From assembly GCA_000697665.1 (NCBI GenBank), contig KL197710.1, positions 905,406-969,405 on the forward strand: DNA of 64,000 nucleotides, written 5' to 3'. The translations under genes and the position numbers were made by a program. The notes beneath the pieces are model-generated. The model saw only the letters and a list, made by a program, of their open reading frames with translations, did no database searches and was not told the DNA's origin. Source of the DNA: Jaapia argillacea MUCL 33604. Its lineage: Eukaryota; Basidiomycota; Agaricomycetes; Jaapiales; Jaapiaceae. Numbering within the stretch: the stretch's first letter is position 1; each line of letters begins with the position of its first letter. This document shows positions 1 to 11,282 of the stretch, piece after piece.

Positions 1-660
1 ACAAAAATTGCCATAAATATCCTAGATCCTTCCCCTTTCCTACGCTGAAGAGCTGGAGCTGGTGGGTTCATCTTAGAGAAGTGTAGGAATTTATGAACAT
101 TGATTTCAGGAGATCTTCCCTGTAGATTAGTCAGATTGGATGGACTGGAGGGCTGATCCTGAGAGTTCAAGACGGTAGACTGATTCAACCTTCTCCTCAT
201 CAATTCCTGAGGTAGTCTTTCCCCTGATCAGACACCCTTTACCATTCCCATAAATTCCACAACACTACTGCACCCTAGTCAGTCCTCCTTCCTTACTTCA
301 GGGACAACTGAGGGCTCTAGGAAGTGTAAAAACAAGACCTGAGTATCTCCAGTGCACTGTATCATTTGTGTGAGCATTTGACAATGAAAGGTTGCGTCTG
401 TTTCCTAGATACCACTTGCAGCGCTTCTTGGTCTGATCATTCTGAGACAGGGATAGCTTAAGAGTGAATTGCGGCTAATGATTGTGCATGAAGAAGAACA
501 AAACAAAAACAAAACAAATTGCAATAGGAATTGGTACAACAAGCAGACTGAGGTGGGTGGGTAGAGATGAGGGATACAGAGAGAAGAATGGAGGAGGGAG
601 GAGGATGTGTGAATGATAAGCAAGAAGAAAAGAGGGGACTCAGATGCGACTGCTGTCTGG
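1..660. other. Window edge, no gene seen; probable transposon debris
   Basis: No open frame with a recognisable product is present on either strand. An A-rich, C-spaced tract lies around 488-513 and could be the worn tail of another retroelement, but no flanking duplication was found. The 5' boundary of the LINE that follows cannot be placed from one copy, so part of this stretch may belong to it. Confidence 0.4.
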
Positions 661-2122
661 ATCTGACACCACACCTGTCCCACTGACCAGTCCCAGACTC
701 AGAGACCCGGAGAGAGGAAGCAAGAGATGGAGACAGGGACTGGATGCTAAATGGTCGCCCTGAAGGCCGACGAATGAACTATACACCATCTAATCATCCC
801 CGCACTGTGTGCCTGCATGTGAACAACATACCATCGGAACTCCACAGCACCAAGACAACTGCAATCATGTGAGGAGACCAGACCAAGGGGCCTAGGTGCA
901 CTAAACTTGGGTGACTCGATGAACCCATGGGACCCGTACCCAGGGGATGGGCCCGAACACGACAAACACACCCCACACACTAAAACCCTATGCTAGACCT
1001 GATTCCTATGAGCAAAAGCAACAACTGAAGGCCCTGCAAAGATAGCAGACCTGCCAAAGCAAATAGCACGAAGGCTAAAGGAAATACCAGACGGACCCTG
1101 GAACATCTGATGAGACCACACACAAAAACGAGAGTAAAAAGCCCAGCAAGGCAGGTAACTAACCCAAGAGACGTACAAACAGCTGCGGATAAATGAGAAG
1201 AGAACAGATCCCCATACCAGCTGGTGCCAGATCAGTAAAAACTAGAGGGTAGCGAACCGAGTGAGGAGAAAGTGAATAGGACACAGCCCCCAGATTGACC
1301 CCAAAAAAACAGTGAAGCAACGTCAGAAAACGACCTAATGGCCAAGAAAGGCCTGGCACCCTAGGACCTCGGTATGCTACCGCAGGTGAACACCAGGCCT
1401 ACTCGTGTGAAAGAAATGGATCAAACCCAAGGACACACAACCACCAGGGCATAAAAACCCAGGCCAACCCAGCATGTCTGTCAACCCACACAGTCCCTAC
1501 AAGCACACCATCTAGACAACTCTCTGACCACCATGTCCGAATCTACTGTTACTAGACAACCCAAGTCAATGAGCTCCACCTGCACAGCCAGTTTTGCTGC
1601 CCCTATGGCTCGGCCTGATAAGAAGGATGCTTTGACCAGAAACTCCTGCCTAAAGCCAGCGGACCTAGCCAAAATGGTCGCCGAAATCAACTGACTCCCA
1701 TCATCCAACACCAACACTAGCCCTCCCCCCAACCAGCTAGCGTCCTCCCCCCACTCCAACACCATGGTCACTCAAGGCCACCCATACCCACCTGCAGACG
1801 ACACAAGCCCAACTGCTGTCGAACCCCCGGCGGTTGGAGACAACAACTTCAACCCGCTAGCACTGCAGCCAGGCGACAAGGACTCCCCAAGCTCCACCTT
1901 CGTCAACAGGTGTACAAGCAGGGAAACTGTCGATGACGCTAGTGAGAGCACGACAGGCACTGAGGCCCGAAAGGGTGATGGGAGCGAAAATGAGGGTACA
2001 AGCTCTGTATAACACACCCATCGACCATACCCAGCTCTAACGCACTTAAAGCTGCCTCCCCCCACACTGGAGCCCTCCCTCTGCTTGGAACCCCGAGCAG
2101 AGTCCCCCACCTGCCTGCACCG

Positions 2123-3184
2123 TTGACGCTGCCCACACCCCACTCTTACCAGGGTATGGCCATTGACCCCCTCCTCCTACCCCCCACCACACCTAAAGCG
2201 AAAGTCCAACTTGCCCCTCTCCCAACCCCCACCACCATCGCTGACACTGTAGCCTCACCTGTATCGAGGAAGCAGGCAATCATCAAGGTGAATTGCGAAG
2301 CTCGTGAAAAGAACAAGAAGCTTTATGACCCGAACGGAGGGAAAGTCGCGCCCACAAAATTCACTTACATCCCCGACCTCCCCCACTTTTGCAGGCTTCA
2401 GGCCCTCACCCCACTCCCCCACCTGCTTGACACCACAGACACGCAAGCCAACGAATGGGACCTGATTACATCAGAGAAGGTCGTGATCCAGATTGCAGGG
2501 GCCCCTCCGAAGTCGTCGAAAGATACGAGCCTCACCACCGCCCACATCCGCACAGTGTTAAACGAGTACAAGATGACGATCCTTGGTGCTGAGAACTCAT
2601 CCCCCAAAGTCTCCCCCCCAGCCTACAACCCAGCAACGGGAAGGACATCGCCATGGTTCCTCGTCTACAACCTCCACCCAGTCATGGCATCCCAACTCAG
2701 GCTGCATGCAGTCATCTCTCACACCCTAGCCACCTTCTTCGTCCGCAACCCTGACGGCCAGTCAAACCCAGACCTCCTATTCACCATTGAGGGGGTCAAC
2801 AAGGATGAGGACAAACTCGTGACGACCATAGTGAGGACGTGGTCCGAACCCACCACAGCAGCACTCATCCTCTACACCCTGGGATTCACCAACCTCTCTG
2901 ACCCCATGCAGGTGGTGGACCAGATAATCAAGAGCATCAGGATCACGAAACTCCCCAACAAGATCAGCCAGGGAGTCGACTACCCACAGTACAATATCTA
3001 CACAGCCATCCTGGATACAGAGAGCTGGGCAACACTCCAAGACTCCTTATGGAACATCCCCTACATTGGGAGAGCAGGAGAAGCCAGGGGTATAGCCTAT
3101 CGACAGTGCGCAATATGTCACTGTGCCTCCCACCCAAGGGGCATGTGCCCTTTCCCTGACCTTCCCAGCTGGCATGGCCCATGA
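2123..3184 (+). CDS. LINE ORF1, gag-like nucleic-acid-binding protein
   Basis: Encodes 353 residues with a proline-rich start and a C-terminal zinc knuckle of the pattern C-x2-C-x4-H-x4-C around residues 330-345, the usual RNA-binding hallmark of LINE and retrovirus-like gag proteins. It should coat the element RNA and assist target-primed reverse transcription. It sits upstream of ORF2 on the same strand with a spacer of almost 1 kb. An open piece at 1764-2012 in another frame may be a remnant of a longer N-terminus, because it is similarly rich in Pro, Ser and Thr; it ends in TAA. Being part of a dead element, the ORF is probably not under selection. Function is inferred from the knuckle and position only. 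Confidence 0.75.
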   Translation: MTLPTPHSYQGMAIDPLLLPPTTPKAKVQLAPLPTPTTIADTVASPVSRKQAIIKVNCEAREKNKKLYDPNGGKVAPTKFTYIPDLPHFCRLQALTPLPHLLDTTDTQANEWDLITSEKVVIQIAGAPPKSSKDTSLTTAHIRTVLNEYKMTILGAENSSPKVSPPAYNPATGRTSPWFLVYNLHPVMASQLRLHAVISHTLATFFVRNPDGQSNPDLLFTIEGVNKDEDKLVTTIVRTWSEPTTAALILYTLGFTNLSDPMQVVDQIIKSIRITKLPNKISQGVDYPQYNIYTAILDTESWATLQDSLWNIPYIGRAGEARGIAYRQCAICHCASHPRGMCPFPDLPSWHGP

Positions 3185-4140
3185 CACAACACCCCCCCTC
3201 CCCCCCACAACACATCAAACGATCGGAACGCTCATGCTGGGCCCTCGCACAGTTTCAGAGGCCAGGAGAGGAACATGAGGAGTGGAGAAAGAGGGCGGTT
3301 CTAGTTGGGAACACTGTTCACCTGAGCAGCCGCAACCTGATGAACAAGAGTCACCCCACCCCAACCCCCTGTCTCAACCCTCATCACCCCTGTCAACCCC
3401 CTGCTCTGTCCACCCACTCAGCTAGCACCTGTTCCGTCGATCATCACAATGTGCCTGCCTTGTCCATTCTTGTCATCTACCTGTTTTGCCTATCCACCTG
3501 ACAATTCCAACTACTACCACATGTTGTATACTACATGATATCCCCAGCCCAACCCCCCCCACCTTGAAACAAACCCCCACTCCATACAAACCAGACCTTA
3601 GCACACTACCACACACTCTGTAGCGTAAATACGCCAACATACCCCTATGATTGTAGTCTAGCTATAATACGCTGTCCTTACCAACCCACTACTGGCCGGC
3701 TAGCCCAGCACACCCAGGACCCCCTAAGAGTTGGTAAGACGAAAAACTGGTACTTCTCTTTGGCAAGGAACACCTAAGCTCGATAGGTTAAGATACTTAT
3801 GGGTAGCATCTTGGGGAGATGTCCATAAGAGAAGAGGTAGCTGTGCACCCAAATCTACTGACCGCATGCAGGACAGGAAAGCGTAACATGCTACGGAACA
3901 CCCAACTGACTGGCAGAGTGCCAAAATGGGGACCTATTGAGGTCTGGACGTCCTGTGCCGAGAGGCTGAAGTCCCAGTGCAACCTCAGTAGACTCCTGAG
4001 AAGTTGCTGAGTGCCACGCTCAGACATGGTCCACCACAGTGGCTGGTATATGCCACCCGCACTCTCCGGATAGTCGTGCAGAGAAATGTTGATGATCGAC
4101 CGCTCCCAACCCAAACCCTCCCACAAACCCAACTGGTATT

Positions 4141-7100
4141 GTGCTCGGCAATGGTATAGAACCTGACAGTGTCAGAGGGGGGAGACCACAAACCGCTGGG
4201 AACCCCCCTGATGATGACAGTGGAGAGAATGGAGGCAGACCCCATAACAACACTGACCAGCAACCTCAAACTAGAGGGACCCAGCACACAAGCTGGAACA
4301 CCAGAGCCAACATATGGCTCGCCACACTGAATATGAAGGGATGTGCATCAACCTCACTGGGGCATAGCCAGATATCAAAATGGACTGGGATAAATAGCAT
4401 GATAAAAGAGAAGCAAATCGGCGTACTCACACTTCAGGAGACACACCTGACGGAAGAAAACATGCTCAACATAAGGAAACTCTTCAGTCGACGGCTGGAG
4501 ATCTGGAACTCCAGTGACCCAGAACGGCCAGGTGCCTCTGCGGGGGTAGCCTTTGTGATTAACTGTGAGATAGCTAACACAGCAGACCTGGAATTCGAGG
4601 TCCTAATCCCTGGGCAAGTGATCTCCCTGACGACGCAGTGGCATAATAGCGAAAAAATGACGCTGCTTAACGTATATGCACCCAACCGCCAGGAAGACCA
4701 CCCACACTTCTGGAAGACAATAGGTGAACAGAGAGAAATCCTTGGGATACCGATCCCAGACTTTATGATGGGCAACTTTAACATCATCAAAGATGCCATT
4801 GACAGAGCCCCAGCAAGACTGGATAGCGGAATGGCGACAGAGGCACTGCAAGACCTCAGACACAGCCTCCAACTCACCAATGCATGGAGACAAGAGTTCC
4901 CTGATATGTGTCAATTCACCTTCCGTAACCAAGCAAGTGCTTCGATAACCCAGTCGTGACTGGACAGGATATATGTGAGACGAGCCCAAACCGACCATGT
5001 ATATGGATGGGAATGTGCACTGTCATCAGTGCCAACCAACCACTCTATGGTCTCACTACGCTTCTCGCTGACTAGTGCCCCTGAAATTGGAGAGGGGAGA
5101 TGGACATGGCTGCTTGGGATGGTAGGCAACAAGAAACTCCTCACATTGGTAGAAGCCCTGGGTATAGAGCTCCAGGGAGAAATGGATAATCAAACACTAA
5201 TAAGGAACGAAAATAAGAACCTGCAAGTCCTCTGGGAAGAGTTCAAAACCCAGATATGCAAACTGGCCAAGAAGGCAGCCAAAACAACAATCTTGTCAAC
5301 GAAAGTGAAGGTCTCCCAACTCCGCAAGGATGTTGCGAGGACAGCAAACGACCCCAGAATAGATGTAGACCCAAACCTGAGAATGCAAGAGGCCATCCTG
5401 AACGCCTGAATAGAATCACTTGAGAGGAAGAACCAGAAACATGCACAGGAGATAGGACAGGCAAAATGGGCCAGCAAGGGAGAACAAATCGGCAAATACT
5501 GGTCAAAAGTAAACACACCCAAGAAACCAAGAGACCTTATCAGACGCCTGGAAGTACCGGGCTCCAACCTAAAGAGCTTCGTGACCAGAACAGGACAGAT
5601 GGTGAACGTTGCAAGAAACTACCACAATGGGATCCAGAGAGACACACAACCCGCAGACCAGAGAGTGACTGAAGCTACCCGACTCGAGGTGCTACGTGAA
5701 ATACCACCTGAGCAGAAGCTGCAGGAGGAGACGAGGACAGAACTGCGCGAACTGCTGAATGCTGAACATGTTTCCGAGGCCCTGCACACATCAAAGAATG
5801 GGACGGCAACAGGAGTCGATGGCATACCATACGAGTTATGGAAAAAGCTCGAGGAAAGGAGCACAGCAGCAGCGAAGCACAACAGACCCAGATTCAAGCT
5901 CTCAAGAGTGATGATGATGGTATTCAACAACATCCAAACCCACAGGGTAGATGCTCACACAGAATTTACTCTGGGATGGATGTGCCCCATCTTCAAGAAG
6001 AACGACAAATGCAACATTGCGAACTACAGACCCATCACTCTGCTGAACACGGACTACAAACTACTGACCAAAGCTCTCGCCATACAACTGTCAAAGATCG
6101 CGACTTCCCTAATACACAAAGACCAAGCAGGCTTTATGCCAGGCTGGTCAATATTTGACCTTGTAAGACTATCCAAAGTGATGATCAACTATACAGAAGC
6201 TATGGAAGAGAATGGGGTCATCATCGCACTGGACCAAGAGAAAGCATATGACAGAATCAAACACGAATACCTGTGGGACACTCTGAAGGCCTTTGGGATG
6301 CCGGAGCTCTTCACACACACAGCGAAAGCCCTATATGCATCTGCAAAAACCAAAGTGATGATCAACGGAACCCTGAGTGAACCGTTCAATGTAACCAGGG
6401 GTGTTCGCCAGGGAGACCCCCTATCATGCCTCCTTTTCGACATGGGTATTGAACCTCTTGTGTGCATGCTCCGTAACTCAGACAAACTATCCAGATACCA
6501 GATTCCCGGCCTGACTTGAAAGCTCCTGATCAACCTGTTTGCCGATGACGCCACAGTTTACCTCAACATGAATGACTGGTACCATGACCTGCAGGACGTT
6601 CTACAGAAATGGTGCCTAGCATCCAGAGCTAAATTCAACATAAGTAAAACTGAAATCATCCCCATCGGAACAAAGGACCACAGGGACTGAATCATACACA
6701 TGAGGAAGATACACCTGGGAGACCAGCCACTAGGTGAAGGTATCAAGATAGCCAATGACAACAACCCTGTCTGTTCGCTTGGGGCATGGATAGGAAATGG
6801 GGTGGACAATGCCTCCCCCTGGGAACCAGTACTGGACAGGATACAGAACAATCTCAAACAATGGGAGAAGGGGCACCCCACTATAGAGGGGAAGAGGCTC
6901 GTCATGCAAATGATAGTGGGAGGGATGACACAATACCTGACGAAAGTTCAAGGGATGCCCAAAGGGATTGAACGGGCAGTTGAAAAGATCATCTGGAACT
7001 TCTTGTGGGGTGTAGGGCACACCCCCCCAATCGCACTACAAACCCTGTACCTGATGAAGGAGGAAGGGGGAATCAGTCTCCTTGACATGAGCCCCAATAG

Positions 7101-8210
7101 GCCAGCATGGGCCTTCATAACCGATGCAATAATAAATGGGCTGGAACCCAGGGGGATAGCAAGCTGCGAGAGGCTAAACTCATTCCTACAAACATGGAGC
7201 ACTCTGAGCCACAGATCGAAAGCAAACAAGCTGCCGAGAGACATACTCACCATGCTAAAAACGGCAAAGAAGCTAGGGGTAAGCTTCAAAGCCCTCAAGC
7301 TAGGAGAATGAGCAAAAGAGAGATTACCTGCTTGGGCCCACCTTGGAGCGGTCAAATGGGCATACAACGACAAATTTGATAAGTGCCTCAAGGAGAACCA
7401 CCAAACAGCATCGATATGAGACCTGCTGCTCACAGCCAAGAGACTGGACCCCACCATACAAGGGGACCACAAGGATAGGGACAACTGCGCCTGTATCCCA
7501 TGCTCCCATGATAGACTGACCCTGGGCTGCAAAAGACTGCACACCTGCACCAAACGGGCCCACAGACTATTAGGGAAACTCACCCTGAAGTACACGCCAC
7601 ACGAACACCCACACAACAACAACCTGTCCTTCACACACCGACGGGTCCAGAGAAATGAATACACGAGGGCGCATAAGGAGGAGATCCTCTTCGACCCCTC
7701 CATGACCTTAAAGGAAGACCTGTCAGAAGGCTTTAGGGTTTTCACAGGGAGGACCGACCCCGAAACCCCCCCAGCAGACAGGCTGCACGCACCAGTTGGC
7801 AGAATAAATGCAAACCACAAGCACCTGACGATCTTCACAGATGGGTCCTGCATGAACAACGGGCTGATGGACGCCTACTGCAGGAGTGGCATGTGGTTCG
7901 GCAAGAATGATGCTAGAAACTGCGCAATAAAAGTCCTGGGCACAAACCACTCCAACCAGATAGGGGAGCTGGTGGCGGTGATCTGCTGCCTCAAATCAGT
8001 CAATAACTTTCGACCGGTCACCATTGTCACTGACTCACTGTACGTCATTGACAGCCTGACCAAACACCTCTGGGAGTGGGAGGACCGAGGATGGATAGGA
8101 GTAGAGAACAAGGAATACTTCCAGGCTGCCGCATACCAGCTACACTGCAGGTCAGCAACTACAGCTTTCCACTGGGTCAAAGGACACAGCGGTATCACGC
8201 AGCGAAAGTG
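4141..8210 (+). pseudogene. LINE ORF2, 5' part: endonuclease, reverse transcriptase, RNase H (six TGA stops)
   Basis: One reading frame runs from 4141 to the insertion near 8200. It shows an APE-like endonuclease first (LNMKG start, LQETHL near residue 100, NVYAPN near 180), then a reverse transcriptase with NYRPITLLN, the block around ALDQEKAYDRI, GVRQGDPLS and the catalytic FADD at 6538-6549, then an RNase H domain with TDGS, a Glu in the GELVAV region, TDS and a terminal HSG where the frame is cut by foreign DNA. In-frame TGA codons stand at 4957, 5407, 6517, 6688, 7309 and 7417, and no TAA or TAG occurs in this frame. No frameshift was needed to follow the domains. It would have nicked the target, primed and copied the element RNA; it can no longer do so. 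Confidence 0.88.
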
Positions 8211-9480
8211 GTGGTGGGGAGTAGGACAACAATCACTAATCATCAGCCAAAAACAACCAACACCAACAACAAAATATGCTGACTCCGGATCAGTCGTTGA
8301 TCGGGAGATTTGAGTTTCAAAGGCAAGAAGTGCACTTTATCTTATCTTGGTAGTCAAGGATTCTCATGAAGAAGTCAGGACTGATGGCTTCTCAGAGGCT
8401 TTTGAGACTTCTCAAAGGCTGGTCACTACTTCGGAACTGCTCAGGATGCTCTAAGGACTGAGGCTCAACAGCCAGCTGAGCTTAAGTCACACTGATATTC
8501 TTTGGGTGCAAAAGTTGCTATCATTCTATCCTAGTAGTCCTTATATACTGTGGCACTCAACTGTGCATTAAACAAGCATAAATAGTCCAAAAAGTTGCAA
8601 AATATAATAAGTAGCCAATCAGAGTCCTTCCCCAGACTGTGATCAATCAGAACCATGCTGCGGCTGCAGACACCCTTGTGATCCTGTCAGGGCCCACATG
8701 GACAGAGACCATTTGGACAGGTCTGTGGCTGTGCAGGCCTAGACACTTCTTTCCCTATGACATCATGGCTTCCAGACTCTCCTGCTGTCACTCTGCTAAG
8801 ATGCTGGCTTGTCCATGTGCTTCCTTGTCCTCTTTTGCCTTGGACAGTCTGATCTCCTCCTCAGGATTGCTCTCCCTTTATCCTCCCAGGGCCTCTAAAA
8901 TCATGGAAAAATGACCAAAAATTCCCTCATGCTTTTAGACCATCCTCGGAATTGTCTTATGATGCGTGTTATCCTAGATCCCCTAATATTGGTCAATTGA
9001 GGGTATCATACTTCTTTCAGAGGTGAATCATTGGTCTGTAGTGTCTGAAGCGTCATTTCCTAAGGAATTCTGAAGTGGTAGATTGGTCCTAATGGTCTCT
9101 TTGAAGGACCTGGATTTTTCCAGACATGTTTTGGGTGGGAAAACAACCCTTGAGAAAATAAATGGAGAGCTACCGCCAAGGGACTATCCGCCCACCACAT
9201 TATTCCCAATTTCCTTCAAATACTGACACTTTTAGGCTTCTAAGGGTCTTCCAGAAGGTCAATCCGAAAGTATCAATAGGCATTACAGAAGTGGCAAAAA
9301 GGACAACAATGATAGAGCAGACCGAAATGCTGAGAGTGACACCTATAAACGCAATGGTACAGAGGGTTCATACGACTAATCAGAGCGATGGGAAAACGAG
9401 TGGAAGTAGGGCACGAGGGAGACATGGAATGTGTGGAAATATAACAAAATAGGGGGGGTCCAGGTATGTGACCTGAGACG
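8205..9480. mobile_element. Foreign insertion in the LINE RNase H region, LTR-like
   Basis: The RNase H frame stops matching after HSG near 8195 and resumes at about 9496 with VPGNEGADRLAKEG, which directly continues the family motif. The roughly 1.3 kb between them has no long coding frame. It contains a TATATA-type promoter patch near 8545, CT/AG-rich repeats of CTTCTCA and TCTCAAAG around 8390-8420, and AT-rich spacing, which resembles a solo LTR of a fungal retrotransposon. I could not define TG...CA ends, inverted ends or a convincing target duplication, so both type and limits are approximate. GTATC on the left and GTACC on the right could be a decayed five-base duplication. Confidence 0.45.
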
Positions 9481-9495
9481 ATACCTGATAGCAGA

Positions 9496-10437
9496 GTACC
9501 AGGAAACGAAGGCGCGGACAGGCTGGCGAAAGAGGGCACTGAGAAAGGGCAAGCGGACGTAGTAGACCTCACTATCCCTGCCAGTTTCCACCTTTGTGGA
9601 GCGAAACTGGCCTTGATAACCCAAGCCATAGCATATAAGGGAATCAGGGAGATGAAGGAGAAACCTGAGAGACAGTGTACAGTGATCTCGCTGGATAAAA
9701 CTAGACACGCCCTGAAGGAGCACCTTGGTGGGCTTCTGAAGAACGACGCCATCTGGAAGGGATGCAGGAACCCAGACATCCAACTTAAAATTAGACAGTT
9801 CCTGTTTCTCTCAATCCACCAAACCCAGAAAATAGGGGAGTACCGGAGGAATATCCCTGGGTATGAACAGAGGGGTGTATGCAGTGTGTGTGGGGACGAA
9901 GAGGAATTGATGGAGCACATTCTGCTGAAATGTAGAGTGCAGGAGGGCCCCCTGATATGGGGCCTAGCAAAGGACCTATGGCTGGTGAACTGAGGAGACT
10001 GGCCAGAGCTGACAATTGGATCAATAATGGGGTGTGGGTCTCTAAAACTCAAACCAACGGATGACAACGGGAACGCCAACCAAGGAGGGAGGAAGAATGA
10101 TGCCAGTACGAAAGGAGCCTCGAGACTACTCTGGATACTGGTCTCGGAATCAGCCCACCTGATCTGGGCAATAAGATGCCTGCAAGTCATCCAGGCCATC
10201 ACACTCATGACGGAGGCAATACAGCAGAGATGGATGGATGCAATTGATTGAAGGCTGACAACTGACAGAATAATGGCAACGAGAAGGAGGCGGAAAAAGC
10301 ACAAAGACATGCCGGAATCAATCAGACAGATGTGGAGGGGCATGATTGCTGGAGAGCATGACCTGCCTGACAACTGGGCGGAAGCCCTTGAGGTTTTAGT
10401 GGGTATCAGGACTCCAAGGGTCTCTCCTCCAGGATGA
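9496..10437 (+). pseudogene. LINE ORF2, 3' part: RNase H end and C-terminal CCHC finger
   Basis: The frame opens with the last RNase H motif (GNEGADRLAKEG), then a linker, then a C-terminal zinc finger with C-x2-C, a His and a final Cys near 9880-9935 (SVCGDEEELMEHILLKC). This finger after the RNase H is typical of several LINE families and is thought to help bind the template or target. In-frame TGA codons at 9991 and 10249 break the frame; it finally ends at TGA 10435. It is the continuation of the frame beginning at 4141, separated by the insertion. The clear sense-strand motifs show that the long antisense open frame over the same DNA is not a gene. Confidence 0.82.
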
Positions 10438-10595
10438 CAGGAGTCAGCCTGAAGCCCCACACTCTGGGACACACCCCAGGTAGTGCATCAGTGCATTTTT
10501 CCTTGGACCAGGGCTCTCTAGCAGCCCCGCAATAGTGTAGTAGTTAGGTAGCCTCAACTGATTGTTGTCCCTACTTAATGAAATCACACTTGTCT

Positions 10596-10612
10596 AAAAA
10601 AAAAAAGAAAAA
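10596..10612 (+). repeat. Poly(A) tail of the LINE
   Basis: Eleven A residues, a G and five more A residues end the element, as expected for target-primed reverse transcription. Unrelated sequence follows, with the inverted-repeat element starting 18 bases later. Confidence 0.8.
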
Positions 10613-10630
10613 CTCTGATGTGCGTCATAC

Positions 10631-11188
10631 TTACAGCGTCTTCGGAAAACCTTGACATTGCAAGCTTTTGTTTTCTGAAAAAGAAAATTCAGAAAGGACT
10701 ACTGCTCAACTCGATCACTCAATTCCACACTAGCGAGGTATTGCTGCTGTCAGAGCTGACATCCGCTGACAGCAAAGGTTACAAGAAGGCAAGTAAGCAA
10801 AGAGACGTTGTGGACGTCCACAGGACCTGTGGCTGGATTCCCAGTAAACAGTAAACTATCCACGGTTGACTATTGCTGCACTTGTAGCCTTCCTAAAAAT
10901 TATAGTAGCTCTGGTTTGTATCCTAGATCAATGATGTGTAATTTTACACAAGGAATATACATGTTTGGCGCCATTTTTCAAAGGGCCTTCCCTCTGCACA
11001 CTACGGTCCCACAAAGACCGAGTTGGTCCATGGCTGTCCATCGCCACTGGGCAGGGCTTCAGCCACATCAACTTCTTTGACGCCGGCAATACCGCGTTAG
11101 CGTGAAATCGGGCAATTGGGCCCTTTATGAATTTTCTTTTTCAGAAAATGAAACCACACAGTGTCAAGGTTTTCTGAAGACACTGTAA
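10631..11188. mobile_element. Non-autonomous Tc1/mariner-like element (MITE), 558 bp
   Basis: The first 61 bases (10631-10691) and the reverse complement of the last 61 (11128-11188) agree at about 52 positions. With the TA dinucleotide taken as the target duplication (10632-10633 and 11185-11186), the ends read CAGCGTCTTCGGAAAACCTT on the left and CAGTGTCTTCAGAAAACCTT on the right, and CAGTG ends beside a TA are characteristic of Tc1/mariner-type transposons. The interior has no transposase frame, so the element must have been moved in trans. It lies between the LINE tail and a PHD-finger gene whose start codon is 94 bases beyond its right end. Confidence 0.82.
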
Positions 11189-11282
11189 TCCTCAGGCTGT
11201 CTTGCCTGTATCATTGATTGATCCTCCCCAGCTCGGGCCTCCATCCACGCGACTTGAGCCGCAATCCTCCCAAGAGTCAACA

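Larger units (their letters stand above)
660..10612 (+). mobile_element. LINE-type non-LTR retrotransposon, decayed, split by a second insertion
   Basis: The element reads on the + strand: untranslated 5' part, ORF1 with a CCHC knuckle (2123-3184), a spacer of about 950 bases without a product (3185-4140), ORF2 with endonuclease, reverse transcriptase and RNase H (4141-8210), foreign DNA (about 8205-9480), the rest of ORF2 with a CCHC finger (9496-10437), a 3' UTR and a poly(A) run (10596-10612). Endonuclease plus RNase H after the RT fits the RNase H-bearing fungal LINE groups such as Tad1; I cannot assign the clade without an RT tree. The coding strand is rich in CA and TG and poor in CG. 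The element is dead: eight in-frame stops interrupt ORF2. The 5' end is a guess and no target-site duplication was identified. Confidence 0.85.

Noticed and set aside
488-513. A-rich tract as the 3' end of another LINE
   Set aside because: Too short and interrupted by C, with no duplication or element sequence in front that I could recognise.
6948-7859. 303-codon open frame on the - strand
   Set aside because: Antisense shadow of the RT-to-RNase H part of the LINE; no domain pattern.
9273-10472. 399-codon open frame on the - strand
   Set aside because: It lies antisense to the LINE ORF2 end, whose sense frame shows RNase H and CCHC motifs; the antisense product has only Ser/Pro-rich low complexity. 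Depletion of stop complements in the sense strand explains it.
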